64,000 nt of DNA from Collinsella sp. (GTDB lineage Bacteria > Actinomycetota > Coriobacteriia > Coriobacteriales > Coriobacteriaceae), in assembly GCA_019413925.1 (NCBI GenBank), contig DXMY01000053.1:1-64000 (forward strand), read 5' to 3'. Shown one piece after another: positions 48,500 to 57,210 of this stretch. How positions within the stretch are numbered: the stretch's first letter is position 1; each line of letters starts with the position of its first letter. Both the position numbers and the translations under genes were made by a program. The notes under the pieces are model-generated. The model was not told the DNA's origin, searched no databases, and was given only the letters and a program-made list of their open reading frames with translations.

Positions 48500-49753
48500 A
48501 TGGCGCAGGAACACGATCTGTTTGATGACATTATCGAGATCAGCAAGGGTTTCGACTTTCTTAAAAACCCGCTTGGCGGTGTGACCGACGCACTCGATCC
48601 GTCGGCGCCGCAGTGGAATCCTGCCGACTACAAGGAGCGTCCGCGCGGCAACACCATTCCATGCTTGACCTGCAAAAACGAAAAGAGCGGCTGCACCGCG
48701 TGCATGGACGTGTGCCCGGTCAACGCCATCGAGGTCGAGGAAGACGCCATCGAGATCCTCGATACCTGTCGCAAGTGCGGCCTGTGCGCCGCTGCCTGTC
48801 CGACCGAGGCGATCATCTCGCCGCGCCTGGCGCCCAAAAACCTGTATGACGACATCGTCTCTGCTGCTACGAGCCACGAGACCGCCTACGTTACCTGCAC
48901 GCGTGCCCTTAAGCGCATGCCGCGCGAGAGCGAGGTTGTTGTCGCCTGTGTGGGCGATATTACGGCCGAGACCTGGTTCTCGGTGCTGGCCGATTATCCC
49001 AACGTGAGCGTGTACCTGCCGCTGGGCGTGTGCGATAAGTGCCGTAACACCGGTGGCGAGGATATCCTGGGCGAGGCCATTGCTACCGCCGAGGAGTGGG
49101 CGGGCACGGGCATGGGTCTGGAGGTCGATCCCAAGAGCCTCAAGTGCCATAAGCGCCGCGAGTACGAGCGCAAGGAGTACATGGAAAAGATCGCCCGCAC
49201 CACGGGTCTGACGGTGACCAAACTCAACCCGGCGACGGCGGCGCTGGCCTCGGTGACGCAGAAGTTGAAGGCCCATCGTCACCAGATCACGCAGCTTGAG
49301 CGTACGCTCAACACCATGTGCGGCACCACGACGACCAAGCGTCGCCGTTCGCTCACGCACGGTCGACAGCTGGTGCTCTCAACGCTGCAAAACCACCCCG
49401 AGCTTGCCCAAAACATGCAGGTGAGTACGCCGGAGTGCGACTTTGACAAGTGCACGTCGTGCGGCGAGTGCGTCAATGTATGTCCCACGTTCGCCTGCGA
49501 TTTGGTGGGAAGCGGCCGCTTTGCGTTGGAGTCCACGTATTGTTTGGGCTGCGGTGCCTGTGTCAAGGTGTGCCCTGAGCATGCGCTCAAGTTGGTTGAG
49601 CACGACGCGTCCAATCTGGTCGTCGTCGATCCCGAAGCCGAGGAAAAGGCCGCCCAGAAGGCGAAGGCCCACGAAGAAGCCCAGAAGGTCAAGGCCGAGG
49701 CAAAGGCCAAGCTCGATAAGATGCTCGACCAGGTTGAGAAGCTCGCGGACTAG
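48500..49753 (+). CDS. protein with two 2[4Fe-4S] ferredoxin domains
   Basis: The 417-residue protein has an N-terminal cluster pair (CLTCKNEKSGCTACMDVCPV then CRKCGLCAAACPT) and a C-terminal pair (CTSCGECVNVCPT then CLGCGACVKVCPE). A middle domain of about 200 residues holds further cysteines (VYLPLGVCDKCRNTGG). The C-terminus is a lysine/alanine-rich coiled coil. It looks like an electron carrier or oxidoreductase subunit, with no partner catalytic gene beside it. GGGAGG precedes the ATG at 48500. Confidence 0.8.
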   Translation: MAQEHDLFDDIIEISKGFDFLKNPLGGVTDALDPSAPQWNPADYKERPRGNTIPCLTCKNEKSGCTACMDVCPVNAIEVEEDAIEILDTCRKCGLCAAACPTEAIISPRLAPKNLYDDIVSAATSHETAYVTCTRALKRMPRESEVVVACVGDITAETWFSVLADYPNVSVYLPLGVCDKCRNTGGEDILGEAIATAEEWAGTGMGLEVDPKSLKCHKRREYERKEYMEKIARTTGLTVTKLNPATAALASVTQKLKAHRHQITQLERTLNTMCGTTTTKRRRSLTHGRQLVLSTLQNHPELAQNMQVSTPECDFDKCTSCGECVNVCPTFACDLVGSGRFALESTYCLGCGACVKVCPEHALKLVEHDASNLVVVDPEAEEKAAQKAKAHEEAQKVKAEAKAKLDKMLDQVEKLAD

Positions 49754-49867
49754 CCAACGACCCCTATCTCTGCTTCATTCGTGCCGCCGTGGCGTCCGGG
49801 TTCGCCCAGATGCTGCGGCGGCGCTATACTTATGCAGTTTGAAATGCTTGTACCAAAAGGAGCTGTC

Positions 49868-50944
49868 GTGTCCCTTTCCATCGGTATCGTGGGCCTGCCC
49901 AACGTAGGCAAGTCGACGCTGTTCACCGCGCTTACCAAAAAGACCGGTCTTGCCGCCAACTACCCGTTCGCCACGATCGACCCCAACGTGGGTATCGTCG
50001 ACGTGCCCGATAGCCGTCTGCAAAAGCTCGCCGACATCGTCAACCCGGGTCGCATCGTGCCGGCAACGGTCGAGTTCGTCGACATCGCAGGTCTGGTGAA
50101 GGGCGCCAACGAGGGCGAGGGCCTGGGCAACCAGTTCCTGGCCAACATTCGCGAGACCGACGCCATCTGCGAGGTCGTGCGCTACTTTAAAGACCCCAAC
50201 GTCATGCGTGAGGTGGGCCGCACGGGCGAGTTCGTCGATCCCGCCGGCGATGCCGACACCATCATGACCGAGCTCATCCTGGCCGACATGGGCACGCTCG
50301 AGAAGCAGCTGCCTAAGCTCGAGAAGGAGGCCAAGCGCGACAAGGAGCTCATGCCCAAGTTCGAGGTCGCCAAGCGCCTGCTTGCCTGGCTCAACGAGGG
50401 CAAGCGCGCCGCATCCATGGAGATGACCGACGAGGAGCGCGCCGCTGCCAAGGGCCTGTTCCTGCTCACTATGAAGCCCATCCTGTATGTGGCCAACGTG
50501 GACGAGGATATGCTCAACGACGATCTGGCGCCCATCGATGGTGTTAAGCCGCTGCCCATCTGCGCCAAGATCGAGGCTGAGCTTTCCGAGCTCGATCCCG
50601 AGGACGCCGCCGACTACCTGGAGAGCCTGGGCTTGGAGCAGCCCGGCCTGGACGTGCTCGCGCAGGCGGCCTATAAGCTGCTCGGTCTGCAGTCGTTCTT
50701 TACGGCCGGCGAGATGGAGGTCAAGGCCTGGACGGTGCGTCAGGGTGCGACCGCTCCGCAGGCTGCCGGTGTCATCCACACCGACTTTGAGCGCGGCTTT
50801 ATTAAGGCCGAGGTCATTGGCTACGACGACTACATCGAGCTCGGCGGCGAGCAGGGCGCCAAGGCCGCCGGCAAGCTGCGTATTGAGGGCAAGGACTATG
50901 TCATGGCCGATGGCGACGTCGTGCACTTCCGCTTTAACGTGTAA
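49868..50944 (+). CDS. ychF: redox-regulated ATPase YchF
   Basis: The 358-residue P-loop protein of the Obg class prefers ATP. Walker A is GLPNVGKST, and the usual NKxD specificity motif is replaced by NVDED. The C-terminal TGS-like domain includes AWTVRQGATAPQAAGVIHTDFERGFI. Start is GTG at 49868 after AAAAGGAGC. It is linked to ribosome function and stress response in other bacteria. The gene stands upstream of a small membrane protein. Confidence 0.95.
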   Translation: MSLSIGIVGLPNVGKSTLFTALTKKTGLAANYPFATIDPNVGIVDVPDSRLQKLADIVNPGRIVPATVEFVDIAGLVKGANEGEGLGNQFLANIRETDAICEVVRYFKDPNVMREVGRTGEFVDPAGDADTIMTELILADMGTLEKQLPKLEKEAKRDKELMPKFEVAKRLLAWLNEGKRAASMEMTDEERAAAKGLFLLTMKPILYVANVDEDMLNDDLAPIDGVKPLPICAKIEAELSELDPEDAADYLESLGLEQPGLDVLAQAAYKLLGLQSFFTAGEMEVKAWTVRQGATAPQAAGVIHTDFERGFIKAEVIGYDDYIELGGEQGAKAAGKLRIEGKDYVMADGDVVHFRFNV

Positions 50945-50955
50945 GGACGACGCAC

Positions 50956-51339
50956 ATGTTTAAATATGGCAAAAAAGCCGGCTACATGGGTGTTGCGCTG
51001 CTCGTGCTTGCGGTGATTCCGCTGGTGGTCGCAGCGTGTGTTATCCCCAACATTGGTCCCGAGGTGGCAACAAAGTTTAATGCCGCCGGCGAGGCGACGC
51101 GCTGGGGCAAGAGCTACGAGTTGCTGGCACTGCCGGTGCTCAACCTGCTGCTGAGCGTGGCGACGTACTTTACGGCAGGACGCCAGGCTAAAAACAATGA
51201 TGACTCCGCCGCCATGGCGCGTATCGTGTGCGAACGCTACCTGCGCAACGGTTGCATCACGGGTGTGTTCCTCAACGTGGTTAACGTTTACTTTATGTAC
51301 TCGGCGATTACCGGAACGGGCTTTGGCTTTGGTTTCTAG
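50956..51339 (+). CDS. DUF1648-like membrane protein
   Basis: This 127-residue protein has three likely membrane helices (about residues 10-32, 50-70 and 98-120). The region IGPEVATKFNAAGEATRWG matches the HFNAxGxxxxWG pattern of DUF1648/SdpI-type proteins. It lies 11 bases after ychF and may share its transcript. Its role is unknown; some relatives give immunity to membrane toxins. Confidence 0.7.
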   Translation: MFKYGKKAGYMGVALLVLAVIPLVVAACVIPNIGPEVATKFNAAGEATRWGKSYELLALPVLNLLLSVATYFTAGRQAKNNDDSAAMARIVCERYLRNGCITGVFLNVVNVYFMYSAITGTGFGFGF

Positions 51340-51348
51340 CTTGTCCTT

Positions 51349-51738
51349 TTAGGCAACGAGCCTGCACGCATATTCAATGGCTGCTGCGAGGCCGCCGCTC
51401 GATCGTGGTTTAAAGACCATATCGGCGGCGGCCTCGTTTTCGTATCCGGCACCGCGAAGGGCGAGCGCGACGCCGGCTTCCAGGAGAAGGGGCAGGCCAC
51501 GCTGGCTGGTTACGATTACGGCAGCCTGATTGAGCGAGCGGCCGTGCGCTTGGCATTGGATGGCAAGCGCACCTTGCGCCGGACAAGGGACCAGAACGGC
51601 GGCGACGCGACTTGATAGCAATGCAAATGCTGTGCGCTCATCGGGCGAAAGATATTCTGCTTCAACGACGACGAGCTTGGGCGGTGCGCTGTTTGTGCGA
51701 AGCGTGGCTCGGTACGTGCGGACCGAAGAACCCGACAT
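51349..51738 (-). CDS. hypothetical protein, 129 residues
   Basis: I do not recognise a family. The sequence is mixed alpha/beta with alanine-rich strands (TAFALLSSRVAAVLVPCPAQ) and no membrane helix. AGGAG lies six bases before the ATG at 51738. It is divergent from a small XRE-type regulator, and a perfect palindrome lies between their starts, so the regulator may control it. Confidence 0.6.
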   Translation of the reverse strand: MSGSSVRTYRATLRTNSAPPKLVVVEAEYLSPDERTAFALLSSRVAAVLVPCPAQGALAIQCQAHGRSLNQAAVIVTSQRGLPLLLEAGVALALRGAGYENEAAADMVFKPRSSGGLAAAIEYACRLVA

Positions 51739-51761
51739 AGAAAACTCCTGTGTATTCGGCA

Positions 51762-51785
51762 AAACGTAAACTATAGTTTACGTTT
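51762..51785. promoter_or_regulatory. 24-bp perfect palindrome, likely operator
   Basis: The half-site AAACGTAAACTA is followed directly by its exact reverse complement. The centre contains CTATAG, which can serve as a -10 in both directions. It lies between the divergent starts at 51738 and 51815, so it is the probable site of the XRE-type regulator. Confidence 0.7.
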
Positions 51786-51814
51786 ATGTTCGGCTCCATT
51801 ACAAACTCGGCTGC

Positions 51815-52033
51815 ATGGACGAACGTGCGAAACAGATTCTTGGCAGGCGGGTCGAAGAGACACGCAGAGACCTTGGTATCTCCAAGGTTGATTTTTGTGT
51901 GGCGACAGGAATCAGCCGACCCTACCTCGACCGAATCGAAGATGGGACGGCAAATTTCACGCTCAAGGTTCTATTTAAGATCGCGCCCGCACTCGGCATG
52001 ACGGTGTCAGAGCTTCTCGAGGGTATCGAGTAG
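51815..52033 (+). CDS. small XRE-family regulator
   Basis: The 72-residue protein is one helix-turn-helix domain: AKQILGRRVEETRRDLGISK, then VDFCVATGISRPYLDRIEDG and LKVLFKIAPALGMTVSELL. It would bind as a dimer. No clear ribosome site precedes the ATG, which lies 30 bases after the palindrome, so the transcript may have a very short leader. Partner or target is the divergent gene at 51349-51738, by position. Confidence 0.85.
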   Translation: MDERAKQILGRRVEETRRDLGISKVDFCVATGISRPYLDRIEDGTANFTLKVLFKIAPALGMTVSELLEGIE

Positions 52034-52267
52034 CCTTTTTTTGCTAGATTTGCCGTTTGTTGAACGGGTCCCCCCGACGGCGGCGTGCAAAAACGCGAGT
52101 ATTCAGCATCCCTCAATAATTTGACGGCAGCCGGGGCCACAAATACGACGCGTAATGTTTTGGATTATCCACAAAATTCAATAATATGAGGAATAACAAG
52201 CGCGCGGAACGAGTCTTTCGAGTCGAAAGGCAATTTACAGCCAGCGGTTTTAACGTTCCCGGAAGGG

Positions 52268-52292
52268 GCGGATGCTGAAAACTCCGCTTTTT
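52268..52292 (+). terminator. weak hairpin with T-run
   Basis: GCGGA pairs with TCCGC across a ten-base loop and is followed by TTTTT. It may end the XRE transcript. The rest of 52034-52350 shows no gene. Confidence 0.4.
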
Positions 52293-52351
52293 GCACGTTC
52301 CGAGGGGTATCACGTGCCCTACAAGGCCCAAAGAGGCGGATTTTGTTTTAG

Positions 52352-53365
52352 CTACGCCATCGGGATGCGGTCGTGGTTGACTTGGCTGTAGAACAGGCGC
52401 TGAATCTCGGCCGCATCACGTGACTGGCCGAGTGCCCACATGGTCTTGGCCACGAGCGTCTCGGTGGTCATGTCGTCGCCGCGCAGAATGCCCGGATGAT
52501 CCGCGTAAGCACGGCCGACCTCATAAACGCCCAAATCGAGGCCCTCTTCGGGGACCTGCGTGGTCATAACGACAGTACGGCCCGAATCGACCCAGCGGAA
52601 AATCGCCTCCTGGAATGACTCGCCCGACTCACCAAACTCGGGGATACCGCCAATGCCAAAGGTCTCCAGGATTACAGCATCGTAGCTGTCGGCAAGGGCG
52701 TCCAGGATACCCGGGTTCACGCCAGGAGTTAGCTTAAGGACAAATACGCGCGGGTCGATGCTGTCGTAGAAACGCACCGGGTTTTCGCCCTGATGCGTGC
52801 CGTGAAACCCGTTGCGCACGATGCGGTCGTTGCGGATATAGGCGATAGGCGGATAGTTGACGCTAATGAACGCGTTAAAGCTCATGGTGCGCTGTTTGCG
52901 GGCGCGCGTGCCGGCAATGGCTACGCCGCCAAACACGATCGAGACGTCGTGCGAGTGCTCGTCGAGCGCATAAAGCAGGCTCTGGTACAGGTTGAGCTTG
53001 GCGTCGGTAAAGGGATTGCCCATGGGCTTTTGCGAGCCGGTGAGTACGATGGGCTTGGGGCTGTCCTGAATCAGGTAGGAAAGCGCCGCCGCGGTGTAGC
53101 TCATGGTGTCGGTGCCGTGCAGAATCACGAAGCCGTCGTGGTCGGCATAACCCTCGACGATGACGTCGCGGATACGCATCCAGTCACTGGGGCGCATATT
53201 GGTGCTGTCGATGTTCATGGGCTGCACCACGTCGAGCTCGCAGAGGCCCGAGATCTCGGGGACGCTCTGGGCGAGTTCCTCACCGGTCAGGGCGGGGGAG
53301 AGGCCGTTGCCGTCCTCGGTCGATGCGATGGTGCCGCCCGTGGCGATGAGAAGGATGCACTTCAT
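52352..53365 (-). CDS. ansA: L-asparaginase
   Basis: The 337-residue enzyme hydrolyses asparagine to aspartate and ammonia. The first catalytic threonine is in IATGGTIAS and the second in VILHGTDTMSYT; VLTGSQKPM follows. No signal peptide is present, so it is the cytoplasmic type I form. AGGAA precedes the ATG at 53365. It is divergent from guaA. Confidence 0.93.
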   Translation of the reverse strand: MKCILLIATGGTIASTEDGNGLSPALTGEELAQSVPEISGLCELDVVQPMNIDSTNMRPSDWMRIRDVIVEGYADHDGFVILHGTDTMSYTAAALSYLIQDSPKPIVLTGSQKPMGNPFTDAKLNLYQSLLYALDEHSHDVSIVFGGVAIAGTRARKQRTMSFNAFISVNYPPIAYIRNDRIVRNGFHGTHQGENPVRFYDSIDPRVFVLKLTPGVNPGILDALADSYDAVILETFGIGGIPEFGESGESFQEAIFRWVDSGRTVVMTTQVPEEGLDLGVYEVGRAYADHPGILRGDDMTTETLVAKTMWALGQSRDAAEIQRLFYSQVNHDRIPMA

Positions 53366-53632
53366 GCTGGTATTCCTATCGTATTTGCCGCCGCAGAGGC
53401 GGAGTCGTTCCGCAGTATTGTGGCACAGGGCGTCCAATGTTCAAACGTAATACATCATCTGTAACGTTTAGTAACACTTCAATTGCCGTCAAATAAGGGC
53501 CCGGGTCGTGCGTTTGCCGTGCGCTGATGGCTGCGAGGGACGAGAAACCCCATATAACGTGTACACTATGAAAGTTATTTTTGTTCATTCACGCGGGTGG
53601 GCACCGGCTCCCCGCCAACAGGAGGGGAAACC

Positions 53633-55231
53633 ATGGATCAAAAGGCTTCCGCAAAGGTCCTCGTACTCGACTTTGGTGCGCAGTACGGTCAGCTCATTGC
53701 CCGTCGCGTCCGCGACCTCAACGTGTATTCCGAGATTGTCCCCTGCGACATCTCGGCCGACGAGATTCGCGAGATGAACGCCTCTGCGCTCATCCTTTCC
53801 GGCGGCCCGGCTTCTGTGTATGCCGAGGACGCTCCGTCCATCGACCCCGCCATCTTTGACCTGGGCCTTCCCGTCCTGGGCTTTTGCTACGGCCATCAGA
53901 TCACGGCCGTGACGCTCGGCGGCAAGGTCGGTCACTCCGAGGTGGGCGAGTACGGCCGCGCCACTATTACGCGCACTGCCGGCGCCAAGCTCTTTAACTC
54001 CACGCCCATGGAGCAGACCGTGTGGATGAGCCACCGCGACGCCGTGTCCGAGGTGCCCGAGGGCTTTACCGTTACCGCCAGCACCGACGTGTGCCCGGTT
54101 GCCGCCATGGAGTGCGTCGAGCGCAAAATCTTCACCACGCAGTTCCACCCCGAGGTCAAGCATTCCGAGTACGGTCAGCAGCTGTTGAGCAACTTCCTGT
54201 TTGAGATCTGCGGCCTGGAGCCCAACTGGAGCATGGACAACCTGGTCGAGACCATGACGGCCGAGTTCCGCGAGAAGGTCGGCGACGACCGCGTGATTCT
54301 GGCCCTGTCCGGTGGCGTCGACTCCTCCGTCGTGGCTGCGCTGGGCGCTCGCGCCGTGGGCAAGCAGATGACCTGTGTGTTCATCAACCACGGCCTGCTG
54401 CGCAAGGGCGAGCCCGAGCAGGTGGAGGAGGTCTTCACCAAGCAGTTCGATGTCGACTTTATCCACGTCCACGCCGAGGACCGTTATGCCGAGCTTCTGG
54501 CCGGCGTGACCGAGCCCGAGGAGAAGCGCCGCATCATCGGTACGCAGTTCTGGAAAGAGTTCTTCGCCGTGGCGCAGCAGCTCGAGACCGATGGCAAGCC
54601 GGTCAAGTACCTGGCTCAGGGCACCATCTACCCCGACATCATCGAGTCCGGCGCTCGCAAGACGGGCGGCAAGACGGCCACCATCAAGAGCCACCACAAC
54701 CTGATTCCGTTCCCCGAGGGCGTGCACTTCGACCTTATCGAGCCGCTCGACCACTTCTTTAAGGACGAGGTCCGCGCGCTTGGTCTGGCACTGGGTCTGC
54801 CGGGTCACATCGTGTTCCGCCAGCCCTTCCCGGGCCCGGGTCTTGCCATCCGCATCATCGGTGCAGTCGACAGGGAGAAGCTCGAGATCCTCAAGAATGC
54901 CGACGCTATCGTGCGCGAGGAGCTCGATGCCTACAATCAGCGTCTGTTTGAGCAGACCGGCGAGCGCAACTCCGAGCACAGCTGCTGGCAGTATTTCGCG
55001 GTCCTGCCCGACATCAAGTCCGTCGGCGTCATGGGTGACGAGCGCACCTATCAGCGCCCGATCATCCTGCGCGCCGTCGAGTCCAGCGATGCCATGACCG
55101 CCGACTGGGCCAAACTGCCCTACGACGTGCTGGCCCGCATCTCGGGCCGCATCGTGGCCGAGGTTCCCGGTGCCAACCGCGTGTGCTACGACATTACGTC
55201 CAAGCCGCCTGCGACCATCGAGTGGGAGTAG
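53633..55231 (+). CDS. guaA: GMP synthase (glutamine-hydrolysing)
   Basis: The 532-residue enzyme turns XMP into GMP. The N-terminal glutaminase has VLDFGAQYGQLIARRVR, the active Cys in LGFCYGHQI and the His-Glu pair in FHPEV. The synthetase domain has the ATP loop LALSGGVDSSV, and the dimerisation domain ends IEWE. AGGAGG precedes the ATG at 53633. A TACACT (53562-53567) could be its -10, with no clear -35. Confidence 0.96.
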   Translation: MDQKASAKVLVLDFGAQYGQLIARRVRDLNVYSEIVPCDISADEIREMNASALILSGGPASVYAEDAPSIDPAIFDLGLPVLGFCYGHQITAVTLGGKVGHSEVGEYGRATITRTAGAKLFNSTPMEQTVWMSHRDAVSEVPEGFTVTASTDVCPVAAMECVERKIFTTQFHPEVKHSEYGQQLLSNFLFEICGLEPNWSMDNLVETMTAEFREKVGDDRVILALSGGVDSSVVAALGARAVGKQMTCVFINHGLLRKGEPEQVEEVFTKQFDVDFIHVHAEDRYAELLAGVTEPEEKRRIIGTQFWKEFFAVAQQLETDGKPVKYLAQGTIYPDIIESGARKTGGKTATIKSHHNLIPFPEGVHFDLIEPLDHFFKDEVRALGLALGLPGHIVFRQPFPGPGLAIRIIGAVDREKLEILKNADAIVREELDAYNQRLFEQTGERNSEHSCWQYFAVLPDIKSVGVMGDERTYQRPIILRAVESSDAMTADWAKLPYDVLARISGRIVAEVPGANRVCYDITSKPPATIEWE

Positions 55232-55266
55232 AACGTACGTTCTGTATAACGTTATAGCACCAGGTG

Positions 55267-55298
55267 GCAGGCGTAGTTTCAATCGAAGCTACGCCTGC
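55267..55298. repeat. inverted repeat between guaA and yjdF
   Basis: GCAGGCGTAG pairs with CTACGCCTGC, with further pairing inside (TTC with GAA). It lies between convergent genes and probably helps end both transcripts, though no T-run follows. Confidence 0.55.
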
Positions 55299-55323
55299 TG
55301 CTATATATGGGTCGATGGCGGTA

Positions 55324-55743
55324 TCAATGCCCGCGATGCTTCTGCTTGCGCTTCAGCTTTCGCTGCTCGAAGCGCGCCTCCGCCTCATCCGCGCGACGCT
55401 GGCTTCTTGCTTGAGCCGACTCCCGCTTCATCGCTTCCCGCTGTGCTGCGAGCGCCTGTTGTGCCTTGGTGCTCACCGCGGGCCGCTTAAGGGCTTTCGC
55501 TGTCTCGCGAGCGCGTCGCTTGGGATTCTTCGCGGGCTTGCTTGTTTCCGTGGCCTCGTCACCGAAGAACGAGAGCTTCGCCCATTTGCTTGTAACGAAT
55601 TGCAGGATTTCCTCATTGGACGGTTCTGCACCGAAGACGATGCGGACGACGCCGTATCTGCCGTCCTCGACATGCTCCGCCAGCCCGACCCAGAATTGGC
55701 CGTCATGATATACGGTCAGGGTGGATGACACGCTGATCTGCAT
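55324..55743 (-). CDS. yjdF: YjdF-family protein (DUF2992)
   Basis: The 139-residue protein begins MQISVSSTLTVYHDGQFWVG, the family hallmark, and ends in a long basic coiled-coil tail rich in Lys and Arg. YjdF proteins are controlled by a riboswitch for aza-aromatic compounds; the protein's biochemical role is unknown. AAAGGAGG precedes the ATG at 55743, and the riboswitch lies directly upstream. The longer frame to 55872 overlaps the riboswitch and is not the gene. Confidence 0.88.
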   Translation of the reverse strand: MQISVSSTLTVYHDGQFWVGLAEHVEDGRYGVVRIVFGAEPSNEEILQFVTSKWAKLSFFGDEATETSKPAKNPKRRARETAKALKRPAVSTKAQQALAAQREAMKRESAQARSQRRADEAEARFEQRKLKRKQKHRGH

Positions 55744-55768
55744 GGTTGGTTCCTCCTTTATGTAGATG

Positions 55769-55864
55769 ACCATGCAGAGAAGGGACAACCAAGGAGGCAG
55801 GTTACTGATGCGGACTCCCGCACGCCCACGACTACCCGACGGGGACTGTGTTTTCATCTCTGGT
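55769..55864 (-). promoter_or_regulatory. yjdF-type riboswitch
   Basis: On the minus strand ACCAGAGA pairs with TCTCTGCATGGT to close the element, and internal segments GATGAAAACACAGTCC, GGTAGTC and GCATCAGTAACC resemble the yjdF motif as I recall it. The part CCTCCTT (plus 55791-55797) is complementary to the ribosome site AAGGAGG (plus 55752-55758), so ligand binding could switch translation on or off. Confidence 0.75.
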
Positions 55865-55870
55865 GCCCGC

Positions 55871-55876
55871 ATTGTA
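55871..55876 (-). promoter_or_regulatory. -10 element of yjdF
   Basis: TACAAT on the minus strand lies seven bases before the riboswitch start. TCAACA with an 18-base spacer could be the -35. Confidence 0.55.
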
Positions 55877-56050
55877 GCACGCGCGGATTTACGATGTTGA
55901 TCGCCGGCGCCTAGGCGGAGATGAAGGCGGTTCGATCTAGGTCAAGCCGGTCGCTCGTTCATGAAGCGGCCGATTCCCTGAAAATAAAAGGCGCCCAGGA
56001 GGACACCTACAGGCTATCTTCGAACTACTTGGTTTGGGGCAGACGGAGGA

Positions 56051-56086
56051 AAAAATAGGGCAGAATCGCTCTCACGATCCCGCCCC
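56051..56086 (-). terminator. distal copy of the Abi-gene terminator
   Basis: The minus strand reads GGGGCGGGATCG, a short loop, CGATTCTGCCC, then TATTTTT. It is a near copy of 56181-56219, about 130 bases further on. Confidence 0.6.
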
Positions 56087-56180
56087 GCAAACCCGAGGGT
56101 TTCTAACTGGCTCCATTATTCCGGGCTTCTCAGTTCTGTCATTGACCCAGGTATCACCCGTCTCCTATAGCGAGTGAATA

Positions 56181-56219
56181 TAAAAATAGGGCAGAGTCGC
56201 TTGCGCAAGTCCGCCCCTA
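56181..56219 (-). terminator. terminator of the Abi gene
   Basis: On the minus strand GGGGCGGACTTGCGCAAGCG-like sequence folds on CTTGCGCAAG and CTCTGCCC and is followed by TATTTTTA. It starts about 30 bases after the Abi stop. The sequence between the two copies shows no gene. Confidence 0.7.
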
Positions 56220-56247
56220 AAACCGTGAAGGTTTTGCTATCTGCAGG

Positions 56248-57210
56248 CTATTCTACCAACCCGAGCGATTCTGTCAACCTGCGAAGGAACTCGAGCGCGG
56301 AGCGAGCTGCGGCGTCGGGCCCCTTGTCGGGCAGCGCCTCGGTTTCTCCGTCGGCCCTGGCGAACATCTCGGCGAGCTCGGATGCGGCGCGCGAGCGCGA
56401 GGAGCCCTCGGGTACCAAGCCGGAGTGCGCCACGAGCACGGTCGCGACCTCCTGCATGGCCGTATTCCCCATCCACTTCCTCCTGGTCGCCTTGGGGATT
56501 CCCACGGCGGCGACCCTTCGGGAGACGCCACTGGACGCCGAGCCCCGGGCGGCGCCCCTCTCGGCGAAGCAGTTGATCAGGCACGAGCCGTGCGCGGCGC
56601 AGTTGCGGACGGACTTCACGCGCTTGAGGTCGTAGTGGGAGGCCTCGAAGCGCCTGTCGCCCCATCGCCTGGCGCAGAAGCGCACGAAGTCGATGAGGGT
56701 GCCGAACGAGGTGAGCTCAAGGAAGGCCCAGGCAGGCATGTCGCCGGAGTACTTCGCGTAGAGGCTCGAGCTGTAGGGGCTGCGGCCGCTCATCTTGAGC
56801 TCGCGCAGGCGGTACTCCCTGTTTGCAGTGGTAAGCGATGCCATGTAGTCGGCCACGATGGCGTAGCCGTCCTCTCCACGGTCCTCCATCTCGCGAAGCA
56901 GTGTCACCTTCTGGAAGTGCTCGATGTCGAGCGTCATGCCGAGCAGGGCGTGGCGTAGCTCCTGGTCGAGCGCCGCGAGCAGGCGTAGCTGGCCGAAGTC
57001 GAGGTCTACGTAGCGGCCGTCGCGCGGGCCTCCCTCGTATTTCGAGAAGAGTTTGCGATAGGATGCGAGCTTGAAGAAGTTGCACTTGTCGCGCAGGTAG
57101 TCCTCGGCCTCTTCCTCGGAACACAGCTCGAAGGCTACGCCCTTCTGCTTGAGGTGCTCTATCTGCTGCTCGATCGTGAGGATCGGCTTCCTATCGTGGG
57201 GTTCGGCCAT
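56248..57210 (-). CDS. Abi-family (Abi_2, HEPN) phage-defence protein
   Basis: This 320-residue protein matches AbiD/AbiF-type abortive-infection proteins. It has TIEQQIEHLKQKGVAF at the N-terminus, YRKLFSKYEGGP, then SFGTLIDFVRFC and RNCAAHGSCLIN. The R-x4-H of that last motif is the HEPN ribonuclease site, so it probably cleaves RNA and halts infected cells. No ribosome site stronger than AGGAGAACG precedes the ATG. It heads the defence region and has its own duplicated terminator. Confidence 0.82.
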   Translation of the reverse strand: MAEPHDRKPILTIEQQIEHLKQKGVAFELCSEEEAEDYLRDKCNFFKLASYRKLFSKYEGGPRDGRYVDLDFGQLRLLAALDQELRHALLGMTLDIEHFQKVTLLREMEDRGEDGYAIVADYMASLTTANREYRLRELKMSGRSPYSSSLYAKYSGDMPAWAFLELTSFGTLIDFVRFCARRWGDRRFEASHYDLKRVKSVRNCAAHGSCLINCFAERGAARGSASSGVSRRVAAVGIPKATRRKWMGNTAMQEVATVLVAHSGLVPEGSSRSRAASELAEMFARADGETEALPDKGPDAAARSALEFLRRLTESLGLVE

